Notes: generated by a model not told the origin, from the letters alone. Shown: positions 53,292-62,675, counted from the stretch's first letter. The stretch is 64,000 bases of DNA from Tardiphaga sp. P9-11 (GCF_008329525.1 NZ_NPKQ01000001.1:1116001-1180000); one strand, 5' to 3'. Made by a program: numbers and translations.

Positions 53292-53312
53292 GCTTGCATT
53301 TTGTATGCAAGC
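53292..53312. promoter_or_regulatory. Perfect palindrome upstream of livK, candidate operator
   Basis: GCTTGCAT (53292-53299) and ATGCAAGC (53305-53312) around TTTGT. The centre reads TTGCATTTTGTATGCAA, which resembles the TTGTAT/ATACAA half-sites of GntR-type repressors. It is 23 bases upstream of the livK start codon. No regulator gene lies in the cluster, so the binding protein is unknown. Confidence 0.7.
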
Positions 53313-53378
53313 CGGGTGCCAGATTGTCGACATTTCGAGGTGTTGAACACCTGCGGCGATCAAGCCGCCGTGTTCGCG

Positions 53379-53810
53379 TTACGCTTCGATATCCATGCGC
53401 ACAAGGATGCGTTCGGCGCTGTCGTTCCAGACGTCCATCTTGACGATCTTGCCCTCGCGCACCACGAAGCGATCGACATAACGATTGCCTTCGAACGCCG
53501 TGCCGTCATGCCATTCGCCATAAAGCGTTCCGGTATTGTAGACGATGGTCTCGCCGTTTCCTGGCGATACGTCGGTACGCTCCATCTTCTTCTTCACCCA
53601 TTTGTAGCGCATGGCGTTGAAGGCGGTGGCGTCGCGCGGATGCTTGAACTTGCGGCCGCCTGTGAAGGTGATCGCCACATCGGCGGACATGAAAGTGCCG
53701 GCGGTTTCCGGGTCCGGCACCATGGAGGCCACGAGAAATCGCTCGACCAGATCTGCCGCCTTGGCAGTCTCGTCGGTGGCGGGCGCAAGCGTGGTGGGGG
53801 ACGGCAACAT
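53379..53810 (-). CDS. NTF2-like/SnoaL-like protein
   Basis: A 143-residue protein with the NTF2-type cone fold: KAADLVERFLVASMVPDPETAGTFMSADVAITFTGGRKFKHPRDATAFNAMRYKWVKKKMERTDVS, then ETIVYNTGTLYGEWHDGTAFEGNRYVDRFVVREGKIVKMDVWNDSAERIL. Such proteins are small enzymes or binding subunits. The start at 53810 has GGAGAAA upstream and gives the natural length; an ATG at 53846 would add a basic leader. It is the same strand as the liv operon and divergent from the amidohydrolase, and probably belongs to the same pathway. Confidence 0.8.
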   Translation of the reverse strand: MLPSPTTLAPATDETAKAADLVERFLVASMVPDPETAGTFMSADVAITFTGGRKFKHPRDATAFNAMRYKWVKKKMERTDVSPGNGETIVYNTGTLYGEWHDGTAFEGNRYVDRFVVREGKIVKMDVWNDSAERILVRMDIEA

Positions 53811-54076
53811 CGGGTTTCTCCTGCAGGCAGACACTGGCGTCATCATAGCAAATTCAGTGCCAAATTGTATTCGGTGGACCCATCAGATCGTATACAATTA
53901 TTGTGCGCGGCGGCTGATTATTAGGCGTTTTGTGAAGGGTTATCTAAGAATATTCCATTATCTTCAGCTATTTAACAGTTGATTGGATCGCATGCGCCTT
54001 GGCACATGCCTTGCTTGCCGGCACATATGCTTTTGCTGCGCCCGATAGGTGACGCGGCCTCTTCAGGAGTCCTCCC
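53811..54076. promoter_or_regulatory. Divergent promoter region with TTGTAT-type half-sites
   Basis: AT-rich gap of 266 bases between the NTF2-like gene and the amidohydrolase gene. It carries ATTGTAT (53864-53870) and GTATACAAT (53890-53898), inverted copies of one half-site, related in form to the palindrome before livK. A long AT tract (TTATTAGGCGTTTTGTGAAGG to TATTTAACAG, about 53915-53980) may hold the promoter of the amidohydrolase. No gene is seen. Confidence 0.55.
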
Positions 54077-55312
54077 ATGAGCTTTGACCTCATCCTGCGC
54101 AACGCGCGCATTGCCGACCGGCCAGATGGCCCGGTGGATATCGGCATTCGCGACGGGCGCTTCGAGGCCATCGAGATCAATCTCCCCAAGGGCGATGCGC
54201 CGGATCAGAACGTCAATGGACGCCTGCTCGTACCGGGCTTCGTGGAAACGCATATCCATCTCGACAAATCCTGTCTGCTTGGTCGCTGCAACTGTGCGAA
54301 CGGCACGCTCGCGGAGGTGATCGGCGAAGTTTCCCGCGCCAAGCGCGACTTCACCGAAGAAGACGTCTATGCGCGCGCATCGCGGACCCTCGAGAAGGCG
54401 ATCACCCACGGCACCAATCGCATGCGCACGCATGTGGAGGTCGATCCGCGTGTCGGGTTGACCAGTTTTCGCGCGCTGAAGAAGTTGAAGCAGGACTACG
54501 CCTGGGCGATCGATCTGCAGCTCTGCGTGTTTCCGCAGGAGGGCCTGCTCGACGATCCCGGTTGCGAGGAAATTCTGTTGCAAGCGATGAAAGAAGGCGC
54601 CGATCTGATCGGCGGCGTGCCTTATATCGACAAGGATGCGAATGGCCAGATCGCGAAGATCTTCGCCATAGCCAACGAATTCGGCGTCGATATCGATTTC
54701 CACCTTGATTTCGATCTCGATCCCACGCGGTCAGATTTTGAAGAGGTCTGCCGCATGACGGAAGCGACCGGTTGGGGCGGTCGCGTGGCCATCGGCCATG
54801 CCACAAAGCTGTCGGCGATGCCGCCAGCGGATTTCGAGGCCGCTGCGAAGCGGCTCGCCGATGCCGGTGTCGCCGTCACCGTATTGCCAGCGACCGACCT
54901 GTTCCTCACAGGCCGCGACAGCGATCACAACGTGCCGCGCGGTGTGACATCGGCGCACGGACTGCGCGCTTTGGGCGTGAACGCCAATATCTCCACCAAC
55001 AATGTGCTGAATCCGTTCACGCCGTTCGGCGACGTCTCGCTGATCCGCATGATCAATCTCTATGCCAATGTGCTGCAGGTCGGCGCGACGGACGAACTCG
55101 CCGGATGTCTCGATCTGGTGACGTCGGCTTCGGCAAAGCTGCTCAACCTGAAGCACTACGGCATCGCCGTCGGCAATTTCGCCGATCTCGTGGTGCTCGA
55201 TTGCGAGACCAAGGCAGAGGCGGTATGCGAGATCGCGCAGCCGCTGTTCGGTTTCAAGAACGGAATCAGGACCTTTATCAGGCCGGCTGCGAGTCTGCTC
55301 AAGCCCCACTGA
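54077..55312 (+). CDS. Amidohydrolase family protein (cytosine deaminase-like)
   Basis: A 411-residue metal-dependent hydrolase of the cytosine deaminase/AtzC group. The first metal motif is ETHIHLDKS (His59, His61). Other ligands are probably in DFHLDFDLD (about 215), where cytosine deaminase has HxDE, in GRVAIGHATKLS (His near 240) and the Asp in VLPATDLFLTGR (about 280). NVPRGVTSAHGLRALGVNANISTNNVLNPFTPFGDVSLIRMINLYANVLQVG is typical of the group. It would deaminate or hydrolyse an N-heterocycle or cyclic amide; the substrate cannot be told. AGGAGTCCTCCC precedes the ATG. Confidence 0.88.
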   Translation: MSFDLILRNARIADRPDGPVDIGIRDGRFEAIEINLPKGDAPDQNVNGRLLVPGFVETHIHLDKSCLLGRCNCANGTLAEVIGEVSRAKRDFTEEDVYARASRTLEKAITHGTNRMRTHVEVDPRVGLTSFRALKKLKQDYAWAIDLQLCVFPQEGLLDDPGCEEILLQAMKEGADLIGGVPYIDKDANGQIAKIFAIANEFGVDIDFHLDFDLDPTRSDFEEVCRMTEATGWGGRVAIGHATKLSAMPPADFEAAAKRLADAGVAVTVLPATDLFLTGRDSDHNVPRGVTSAHGLRALGVNANISTNNVLNPFTPFGDVSLIRMINLYANVLQVGATDELAGCLDLVTSASAKLLNLKHYGIAVGNFADLVVLDCETKAEAVCEIAQPLFGFKNGIRTFIRPAASLLKPH

Positions 55313-55344
55313 AGCGGGCGTCCTTTTGTCGTACGGAGACTTCG

Positions 55345-56520
55345 ATGCCGATCAATGACACGCTCAACGCCTTTGTGGATCATGGCCACATCGAAGTGCA
55401 GACCACGACAGAGGGGCCTCTCGCGGGTTTGACCTTTGCACTGAAGGATTTCTTCGATCTCGCCAATGTGCCGACCGGTGCCGGCAGCCCGGAATGGCTG
55501 GCGACGCATCCAGTGCCGACAAAATCGTCGCCGGTCGTGGATCGTTTGTTGAATGCCGGCGCGAAGCTCGTCGGCAAGACGCACACGGATGAACTGGCCT
55601 GGAGCCTCAACGGCGAGAACGCGCATTACGGCACGCCGATCAATCCCGCCGCGCCCGGCCGCATCCCCGGCGGCTCGTCGAGCGGGTCGGCCGCTGCGAC
55701 CGCTGGCGCGCTGGTCGATTTCGCCATCGGCTCCGACACCGGCGGCTCAGTGCGTTTGCCCGCCAGCTATTGCGGCATTTATGGCATTCGCACTACGCAT
55801 GGACGTATTCCGCTCGATGGTGCTGTACCGCTGGCGCCGAGCTACGACACCGTCGGCTGGTTCGCGCGCGCGCCGGATTTGATGGTCGAGGTCGGCAAGG
55901 TGCTGCTTGACAAGGCGCGTGCTCCGCGTCGGGTGAAGAAGCTGCTGATCGCAAGCGATCTGTTCGCGTCGGTGGATCAGAAGGTGCAGGATCTGCTGCA
56001 GCCATCGGTCGATCGCCTCGTGAAGCTCGTCGGTAACAGCGAACAGGTCGATGTCGCTGGCGGTGAACTCGCCGCCTGGCGCAATACGTTCCGCGTGCTG
56101 CAATCGGAAGAAGCCTGGGCAGCGCAGGGCGACTGGATCAAGGCGACGCAGCCGAAGCTCGGTCCCGGCGTCAAGGAGCGTTTTGCTGCTGCTGCGGTGA
56201 TGGACTCCGCTGAGATCGCGGCCGCCAAAGTGATGCGCAAGGCGATCGTGGAGAGGGTGCTGTCGCTGTTGACGGAAGACACCGTATTGGTCCTGCCGAC
56301 AGCGCCGGGCATCGCGCCACTGCGTAACACGCCGGACGCGATGCTCGATGTATTCCGTGCTCGCGCCATCGAACTGCTTTGCGTGTCCGGCCATGCCGGC
56401 ACGCCGCAGGTGTCGCTGCCTGTCGCCAAGCTCGACGATTGCCCGATCGGACTGTCGATCATGGGCGGGAGAAACTGCGATGAGGATGTTTTGCAGTTGG
56501 CTGTGGAGCTGGCCCGCTAG
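55345..56520 (+). CDS. Amidase signature family enzyme
   Basis: A 391-residue amidase of the amidase-signature fold. The Lys-cis-Ser-Ser triad is visible: Lys34 (FALKDFFDLANVPTGAGSPEW), the cis-Ser in PGGSSSGSAAA (109-119), and the nucleophile Ser135 in GSDTGGSVRLPAS. It is shorter than GatA and lacks its C-terminal region, so it is a catabolic hydrolase rather than part of the tRNA amidotransferase. It follows the amidohydrolase by 32 bases and is cotranscribed with it, consistent with two successive hydrolytic steps. GGAG lies nine bases before the ATG; the long frame upstream is a shadow of the preceding gene. Confidence 0.9.
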   Translation: MPINDTLNAFVDHGHIEVQTTTEGPLAGLTFALKDFFDLANVPTGAGSPEWLATHPVPTKSSPVVDRLLNAGAKLVGKTHTDELAWSLNGENAHYGTPINPAAPGRIPGGSSSGSAAATAGALVDFAIGSDTGGSVRLPASYCGIYGIRTTHGRIPLDGAVPLAPSYDTVGWFARAPDLMVEVGKVLLDKARAPRRVKKLLIASDLFASVDQKVQDLLQPSVDRLVKLVGNSEQVDVAGGELAAWRNTFRVLQSEEAWAAQGDWIKATQPKLGPGVKERFAAAAVMDSAEIAAAKVMRKAIVERVLSLLTEDTVLVLPTAPGIAPLRNTPDAMLDVFRARAIELLCVSGHAGTPQVSLPVAKLDDCPIGLSIMGGRNCDEDVLQLAVELAR

Positions 56521-56545
56521 TCTTTAAACACCGGCGGCCGGCTCT

Positions 56546-56588
56546 CTCTCTCCGCCTAGTGAAGCTTTGCTTCGTTAGGCGGGGAGAG
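56546..56588. terminator. Palindrome between amidase and tex
   Basis: CTCTCTCCGCCTA (56546-56558) pairs with TAGGCGGGGAGAG (56576-56588), one mismatch. An inner stem GAAGC/GCTTC (56561-56565, 56569-56573) completes a cruciform-like hairpin. It lies between two convergent genes and probably ends both transcripts. There is no T-run on the + strand; TAAAG follows. Confidence 0.65.
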
Positions 56589-56597
56589 GTTAAAGTA

Positions 56598-58940
56598 TTA
56601 CTTCGCTTTCCCCGCACCCTTCTCGGCCGCACGGCGCAACGCCTCGGCGAACGCGCCGCCCCCGCTGCTTTCCTGCTTGGCCGGTGCACGCGACGTCATC
56701 TGGCGTTCGTTGAAGCGCGGGCCGCGATCGGCTTGCGGGCGATCGGCCTTGGCACCGACGGGATCGTCCATGCGCAGCGTCAGCGCGATGCGCTTGCGGG
56801 CGACCTCGACCTCCAGCACCTTCACCTTGACGATGTCGCCTGATTTCACGACTTCGCGCGGATCCTTGATGAAGGTCTTCGACATTGCGGAGATGTGCAC
56901 CAGGCCGTCCTGATGCACGCCGATATCGACGAAGGCGCCAAAGGCTGCGACGTTGGTGACGGTGCCTTCGAGCACCATGCCGGGCTTGAGGTCGCTGAGC
57001 TTCTCGACGCCTTCCATGAACACCGCAGCCTTGAAGGCGGGGCGGGGATCGCGGCCAGGCTTTTCGAGTTCTTTCAGGATGTCGGTGACGGTCGGCAGAC
57101 CGAAAGTGTCATCGACGAAGCTCTTCGGCTGCACCTTGCGCAGGATCTCGGCATTGCCGATCAGCGCCTTGATGTCGCTCTTGGTGGCTTCCAGAATTTT
57201 CCTTACCAGCGGATAGGCTTCCGGATGCACGCCGGATTTGTCGAGCGGATCTTCGCCGTCATTGATGCGCAGGAAGCCCGCGCACTGCTCGAACGCCTTC
57301 GGGCCAAGCCGCGGCACTTCCTTCAGCGCCTTGCGGGACTTGAACGGGCCATTGGCATCGCGATGCTGCACGATGCTCTGCGCCAGACCAGTGCCGATAC
57401 CCGACACACGGGCCAGCAGCGGAGCCGATGCGGTATTCACGTCGACGCCGACGCCGTTCACGCAGTCTTCCACGACGGCATCGAGCGAACGCGCCAGTTT
57501 ACTCTCGCCGAGATCGTGCTGGTACTGGCCGACGCCAATGGCCTTGGGATCGATCTTCACCAGTTCGGCCAGCGGATCCTGCAGGCGGCGAGCGATCGAG
57601 ACGGCGCCGCGCAGCGTCACGTCGAGCTCAGGCAATTCTTCTGAGGCGAAAGCCGAGGCCGAATAGACCGACGCGCCGGCTTCCGATACCACGATCTTCG
57701 ACATCTTCAGATCGGGCAGCAGCTTGACCAGCTCCATCGCCAGCTTGTCCGTTTCGCGCGAAGCCGTTCCGTTGCCGATGGCGATCAAGTCGACCTTGTG
57801 CTGGACCGCGAGCTTGCCAAGCACAGCAAGCGACGCGTCCCACTGACGCTGTGGCTCATGCGGATAGATCGTGGTGGTCGCCACCACCTTGCCGGTGGCG
57901 TCGATGATCGCGGTCTTCACACCGGAGCGGAAGCCGGGATCGAGGCCCATGGTCACGCGGGCGCCGGCGGGCGCGGCGAGCAGAAGGTCGCGCAGGTTCG
58001 AGGCGAATACGCGCACGCCTTCTTCTTCAGCCGCGGTCCACAGCCGCATCCGCAGATCGATATTGAGATGCACCTGAATCTTGGTGCGCCAGGCCCAGCG
58101 CGTGGTTTCGGTGAGCCACTTGTCGCCGGGACGGCCCTGATCAGAGATCGCGAAACGCTGCATGATCTTCAGCTCATAGGAGCTGGGTATCGTCGTCGGG
58201 GCCGGTGTGGTCGGCACCGGCTCGGGCTGCATCGCAAGATCAAGGATCTCTTCCTTCTCGCCACGGAATAGCGCGAGGATGCGGTGCGACGGCAGCTTGT
58301 GCAGCGGTTCGCTGAATTCGAAATAGTCCTTGAACTTCTCGCCTTCGGTCTTCTTGCCGGTGCGCACCGTCGAGGCCATCAGTCCATTCGACCACATCTG
58401 TTCGCGCAGCGCGCCGATCAGATCGGCGTCTTCGGCGAAGCGCTCCACCAGAATCGCGCGCGCGCCATCGAGCGCGGCAGCCACATCGGCGACGGCCTTC
58501 TCGGCATTGACGAAAGCTTCAGCGACTTTCTTCGGATCGTTCTGCGGCTCAGTGAGCAGCAATTCCGACAGCGGCTCCAGGCCGGCTTCCTTGGCGATCT
58601 CGGCCTTGGTGCGGCGCTTCGGCTTGTAGGGCAGATAGATGTCTTCGAGGCGGCCCTTGCTGTCGGCGCTCATGATGGCGGCTTCGAGCGTCGCGTCGAG
58701 CTTGCCCTGTTCGCGCACCGATTCCAGGATCACCTTGCGGCGGTCTTCCAGCTCGCGCAGATAGGTCAGCCGCTCTTCCAGCGTGCGCAATTGTGCGTCA
58801 TCGAGACCGCCTGTGATTTCCTTGCGGTAGCGCGCAACGAACGGCACCGTCGCGCCGCCGTCCAGCAACTCGACGGTCGCCGTGACCTGTTGCTCGCGTA
58901 CGCCAAGTTCGTCTGCGATCTTCTGATTGATGCTTGCCAC
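56598..58940 (-). CDS. tex: Tex family RNA-binding protein
   Basis: A 780-residue Tex protein, a nucleic-acid-binding factor linked to transcription and stress tolerance. The N-terminal Tex domain (about 1-190) is followed by a YqgF-like RNase H fold ([23 protein letters not shown], near 330-450), helix-hairpin-helix repeats ([48 protein letters not shown], near 500-560), and an S1 domain ([37 protein letters not shown], near 640-710). The tail is charged and low-complexity. GTG at 58940 ([14 protein letters not shown]) is the usual start, with GAAGGA upstream; the frame is open to 59012 but those residues are atypical. Confidence 0.95.
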   Translation of the reverse strand: MASINQKIADELGVREQQVTATVELLDGGATVPFVARYRKEITGGLDDAQLRTLEERLTYLRELEDRRKVILESVREQGKLDATLEAAIMSADSKGRLEDIYLPYKPKRRTKAEIAKEAGLEPLSELLLTEPQNDPKKVAEAFVNAEKAVADVAAALDGARAILVERFAEDADLIGALREQMWSNGLMASTVRTGKKTEGEKFKDYFEFSEPLHKLPSHRILALFRGEKEEILDLAMQPEPVPTTPAPTTIPSSYELKIMQRFAISDQGRPGDKWLTETTRWAWRTKIQVHLNIDLRMRLWTAAEEEGVRVFASNLRDLLLAAPAGARVTMGLDPGFRSGVKTAIIDATGKVVATTTIYPHEPQRQWDASLAVLGKLAVQHKVDLIAIGNGTASRETDKLAMELVKLLPDLKMSKIVVSEAGASVYSASAFASEELPELDVTLRGAVSIARRLQDPLAELVKIDPKAIGVGQYQHDLGESKLARSLDAVVEDCVNGVGVDVNTASAPLLARVSGIGTGLAQSIVQHRDANGPFKSRKALKEVPRLGPKAFEQCAGFLRINDGEDPLDKSGVHPEAYPLVRKILEATKSDIKALIGNAEILRKVQPKSFVDDTFGLPTVTDILKELEKPGRDPRPAFKAAVFMEGVEKLSDLKPGMVLEGTVTNVAAFGAFVDIGVHQDGLVHISAMSKTFIKDPREVVKSGDIVKVKVLEVEVARKRIALTLRMDDPVGAKADRPQADRGPRFNERQMTSRAPAKQESSGGGAFAEALRRAAEKGAGKAK

Positions 58941-59178
58941 GCCTGGAGATTCCTTCGAATTCTGTGGCGGGTCATACCGCCGTCGCAAAACGCTTATGGA
59001 CCGATGCCGCACGATTCATCAACCCCGCCAAACGCAGTCGATTGTTCTGTGGATCACGTTGTTTTGCTTCGAAAATTCCAGTGATTGGAGCGCTTCCGGA
59101 CAGTGCGGCTGTGCAAAAATATAATGCTAGATCGGAGCCTGCGAACTGTGTAGACGGACGTTCCTTTCGGGAGCGGCA

Positions 59179-60432
59179 ATGTCGGTTTGTGGTCTGGATT
59201 TTGGAACGTCGAACACGACGCTCGGTACCGTCATCAATGATGTTCCGGTACTGGCGGCGCTCGAAGACCATCATGTCACAATTCCGAGCGCTATCTTCTA
59301 CAAGGCCGATACCGGCGCCTTCATCGGCCGCAAGGCCATTGAGGCCTATGTGGAGGGCGCACCGGGGCGCCTGATGCGCAGCCTCAAATCCGTGCTCGGT
59401 ACGTCGCTGATCGACGAGACGACGCGCGTCGGTCGCGAGCGCGTCAGCTTCCGCAATGTCATCGCCTATTATCTCGGTACGGTGAAACGTCGTGCGGAGC
59501 AGGCCACGGGGCTTGAACTTCGCAAGGTTGTGCACGGCCGGCCCGTGCATTTCGTCGATGACAATCCGGCGGGCGATGCCAAGGCCGAAGATACGCTCCG
59601 TGCCATCGCCAAAGACGTCGGCTTCGAGGACGTCACGTTCCAGTTCGAGCCGATCGCCGCGGCGCTGGATTACGAGCGGCAGATCAATTCGGAAGAGATC
59701 GCGCTGATCGCCGATATCGGTGGCGGCACGTCGGATTTTTCCATCGTTCGGCTCTCGCCGGAGCGACATCGTCATGCCGACCGCAAGGACGACATTCTTG
59801 CCAATGACGGCGTGCGTATCGGCGGCACAGATTTCGACAGGCATCTCAGCCTTGGTGTGATCATGCCGCTGCTCGGCTATCGCTCGGCGATGAAGCGCGC
59901 CGGGCTCGATGTGCCGTCGGGTTATTTCCATGATCTGGCGACCTGGTCGAGCATCAACCGGATGTACGATTCCAAGGTCATGAACGAGGTCAAGCAGGTG
60001 CGCTTTGAGGCGCAGCAGCCGGAGTTGCTGGATCGCCTGGTGCGCGTGCTGGACGAGCAGCGCGGCCATACGCTGGCGATGGAAGTCGAGGGCGCCAAGA
60101 TAGGCCTGTCCGACAAGCCGAAATCGAGCATCGCGCTGGACTGGATCGAGCCGGGTCTGGCTGCCGGCGTTGCCCGCAAGGAACTCGTCAGCCATACGCA
60201 ATTGCTGGCCGACCGCATCACTGCCCGGATCAGGATCTGCCTGACTCAGGCCGGGCTGAAGCCGGAAGCGATAGATGCGGTGTTCCTGACCGGCGGGTCG
60301 GTGCAACTCGCCCATGTTCGCAAGGCCATCACGGCGGCTCTGCCGGCCGCCCGCGCCATCGATGGCGACACGTTCGGGGCGGTCGGCAAGGGCCTGACCG
60401 TCGAGGCCGCCCGACGCTACGGGGCCGGCTAG
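59179..60432 (+). CDS. yegD: Hsp70 family protein, YegD-like
   Basis: A 417-residue member of the Hsp70/actin-like ATPase superfamily, of the YegD type without a long C-terminal substrate-binding domain. Phosphate-binding loops are CGLDFGTSNTTLG (4-16) and LIADIGGGTSDFSIVRL (near 178-194); the adenosine motif is VFLTGGSVQLAHVRKAI near 375-391. YegD function is not settled: it is thought to be a chaperone or regulatory ATPase. No DnaJ or GrpE gene is adjacent. The start follows GGGAGCGGCA at good spacing. It lies divergent from tex with 238 bases between. Confidence 0.9.
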   Translation: MSVCGLDFGTSNTTLGTVINDVPVLAALEDHHVTIPSAIFYKADTGAFIGRKAIEAYVEGAPGRLMRSLKSVLGTSLIDETTRVGRERVSFRNVIAYYLGTVKRRAEQATGLELRKVVHGRPVHFVDDNPAGDAKAEDTLRAIAKDVGFEDVTFQFEPIAAALDYERQINSEEIALIADIGGGTSDFSIVRLSPERHRHADRKDDILANDGVRIGGTDFDRHLSLGVIMPLLGYRSAMKRAGLDVPSGYFHDLATWSSINRMYDSKVMNEVKQVRFEAQQPELLDRLVRVLDEQRGHTLAMEVEGAKIGLSDKPKSSIALDWIEPGLAAGVARKELVSHTQLLADRITARIRICLTQAGLKPEAIDAVFLTGGSVQLAHVRKAITAALPAARAIDGDTFGAVGKGLTVEAARRYGAG

Positions 60433-60519
60433 GTCCGAAAGCCGAAATACGGCTCGAACGTCGTGTGGCTATGCGCTGCTGTCGCTTGATCCGGCGCCGG
60501 GCGCAGCCATATTAGGCCC

Positions 60520-61101
60520 ATGGCGAAGCTCTCGAATCGCGACAGGATTCTCACCGCAGGCCTCGCGGTCGTGCATGCGCGCGGCTATGCGGGGGCCAGC
60601 GTTCGCGACATTGTGCATGCCGCCGGCGTCCCGCAGGGCACTTTCACCAATCACTTCACCTCCAAGGAAGAATTCGGCCTCGAGATTATCGATCTCTATT
60701 TCGCCAAAGGCCGTGAGCTGATGGTGCAGACGCTGCGCAACGAGGCCCTTTCACCCCTGGCACGGCTGCGCGCCTATATCGATGCCAATGTGGCCCGGCT
60801 GACCGAAGACCAGATGTGCAATGGCTGCCTGTTCGGCAACTTCACCGCGGAAGCCAGCGACCATAGCGACCTGATCCGCGACCGGCTGTTGACGATCTTC
60901 GCCGATGTTCAGGAGAGTATCGCCGAATGCCTGACCTCCGCGGTGAAAGCCGGAGAGCTGCCGGTCGACTTCAAATGCGCGGAGGTTGCGGGCTTCATCG
61001 TCTCGTCGCTGCAGGGCGCCAACCTGCTGTCGAAAGCCGAGCGCAGCCCGGCGCCGATCGAGCGCTTCGCGCAGGTGCTGTTCACACAGGTGCTGCGCTG
61101 A
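60520..61101 (+). CDS. TetR family transcriptional regulator
   Basis: A 193-residue repressor. The N-terminal DNA-binding region is RDRILTAGLAVVHARGYAGASVRDIVHAAGVPQGTFTNHFTSKEEFGLEIIDLYF. The C-terminal domain matches the TetR_C_6 type (MCNGCLFGNFTAEASDHSDLIRDRL, then AGELPVDFKCAEVAGFIVSSLQGANLLSKAER). Two cysteines in MCNGCLF could be redox or metal sensitive. It lies upstream of the MFS transporter on the same strand and may regulate it; the RND operon 1.5 kb downstream is another candidate. Confidence 0.9.
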   Translation: MAKLSNRDRILTAGLAVVHARGYAGASVRDIVHAAGVPQGTFTNHFTSKEEFGLEIIDLYFAKGRELMVQTLRNEALSPLARLRAYIDANVARLTEDQMCNGCLFGNFTAEASDHSDLIRDRLLTIFADVQESIAECLTSAVKAGELPVDFKCAEVAGFIVSSLQGANLLSKAERSPAPIERFAQVLFTQVLR

Positions 61102-61216
61102 GCTGATTGCTGCTCTGCACAGACATTGCCGCTCCCCGGCTGTTTCGCTAAACCGTGCGACATGACAGCGCGGCCCGCAGAGGCCGTTGCCGACAACAAA
61201 CGACCGGGAGTGAATC

Positions 61217-62563
61217 ATGAGCCAGACCGCCGTCGGCGCACGCGCCGCACGCAGCGCAAAATCCGACATCGAAACCTCGACCATCCGCGCCATTTCGTGG
61301 CGGCTGATCCCGTTTCTGGTGCTGGCTTATTTCCTGGCCTATCTCGACCGCGTCAATCTAGGCTTCGCCGCGCTGACCATGAATGCGGAGCTGAATTTCT
61401 CGCCGACGGTCTTTGCGTGGGGCGCCGGCATCTTCTTCATCGGCTATTTCATCTTTGAAGTTCCCAGCAACATCGCGCTGGAGAAATTCGGCGCCAGCCG
61501 CTGGATCGCGCGCATCATGGTGAGCTGGGGCATCATCTCCGCGCTGATGGCGATCGTCAGTGGTCCGTGGAGCTTCTACACGCTGCGCTTTCTGCTCGGT
61601 GTGGCCGAGGCCGGCTTCTTCCCGGGCATCATCCTCTATCTGACCTACTGGTTTCCGGCCGAATATCGCGCGCGTTTCCTCGCCGCCTTCGCCATTGCGG
61701 TCCCTGTATCCACGGTGATTGGCGCGCCGATCTCCGGGATGCTGTTGGGGCTCGACGGCGTCACGGGCCTGAAGGGCTGGCAATGGCTGTTCATCATCGA
61801 GGGCATTCCGTCGGTCATTCTCGGCGTGGTCACCTGGTTCTACCTGACCGACAAGCCTGAAAAGGCCGAATGGCTGACGCCCGACCAGAAGATGTGGCTC
61901 TCCGACAAGCTTGAAGGCGAGCGTCTCGCCAAGGAGAGCGCCCATGGCATGACACTGAGGCAGGCGCTGTCGTCGCCGAAGGTGCTGATGCTGAGTGTGA
62001 TCTATTTCGGTTTCGTCGGCGCCCTCTATGGCATGCAGTTCTGGCTGCCGCAGATCGTGAAGGCGTTCGGCTTCACCAATCTGCAGACCGGCTTCGTGAC
62101 TGCGATCCCCTATCTGTTCGGCTCCATTGCCATGGTGCTGTGGGCTCAGCATTCCGACAAAACCCGCGAACGCGTCTGGCATGTCGGCCTGCCTCTGCTG
62201 CTGACCGCCGTGGCGCTCGCGCTGTCCGGCATTTCCACCAATCCGACACTGACCATGGTCGCGCTGACGGTCGCCGCGATCGGTGTGTTCTGCACTTTTG
62301 CATTGTTCTGGACGCTGCCGACCGCGTGGCTTAGCGGCACGGCGGCGGCCGGCGCCATCGCACTGATCAACTCGATCGGCAATCTTGCCGGTTTCGGCGG
62401 TCCCTATCTGATTGGCTGGGTCAAGGAACTGACGGGCAGCACCTCGACCGGGCTTCTGGTGCTGGCGGCCATGCCGCTGGTGGCCGGCATCCTTGTGCTG
62501 GCCGGCAATCACGGGACCACCACCGAATTTACCTCGGCAGGAAAGCCGGCCAAGGCGAAGTGA
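61217..62563 (+). CDS. MFS transporter, anion:cation symporter family
   Basis: A 448-residue 12-helix transporter of the ACS group (phthalate, tartrate and 4-hydroxyphenylacetate permeases). Signatures: LAYFLAYLDRVNLGFAALTMNAELNFSPTVFAWGAGIFFIGYFIFEVPSNIALEKFGASRWIARIMVSWGIISALMAIV, RFLLGVAEAGFFPGIILYLTYWFPAEYRARFLAAFA, and LPTAWLSGTAAAGAIALINSIGNLAGFGGPYLIGWVKELTG. It imports an organic anion with H+ or Na+, substrate unknown. The start follows GGGAGTG. Confidence 0.92.
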   Translation: MSQTAVGARAARSAKSDIETSTIRAISWRLIPFLVLAYFLAYLDRVNLGFAALTMNAELNFSPTVFAWGAGIFFIGYFIFEVPSNIALEKFGASRWIARIMVSWGIISALMAIVSGPWSFYTLRFLLGVAEAGFFPGIILYLTYWFPAEYRARFLAAFAIAVPVSTVIGAPISGMLLGLDGVTGLKGWQWLFIIEGIPSVILGVVTWFYLTDKPEKAEWLTPDQKMWLSDKLEGERLAKESAHGMTLRQALSSPKVLMLSVIYFGFVGALYGMQFWLPQIVKAFGFTNLQTGFVTAIPYLFGSIAMVLWAQHSDKTRERVWHVGLPLLLTAVALALSGISTNPTLTMVALTVAAIGVFCTFALFWTLPTAWLSGTAAAGAIALINSIGNLAGFGGPYLIGWVKELTGSTSTGLLVLAAMPLVAGILVLAGNHGTTTEFTSAGKPAKAK

Positions 62564-62603
62564 GGTATGTTGCGGTGCGTCAATCTGACGGGATTGTGAC
62601 CAC

Positions 62604-62625
62604 TGACGATTATTGACATTCGTCA
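62604..62625. promoter_or_regulatory. Inverted repeat upstream of the RND operon
   Basis: TGACGA (62604-62609) and TCGTCA (62620-62625) around TTATTGACAT. It overlaps a TTGACA -35-like box (62613-62618), which is where a repressor would block transcription. It lies 51 bases before the adaptor start. Which regulator binds is unknown; the TetR encoded at 60520 is a possibility. Confidence 0.55.
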
Positions 62626-62675
62626 TTGGTCAGGCCTAAGTGTCCTCCGAACAGCCATTCGAAGGACGCCTCGCG

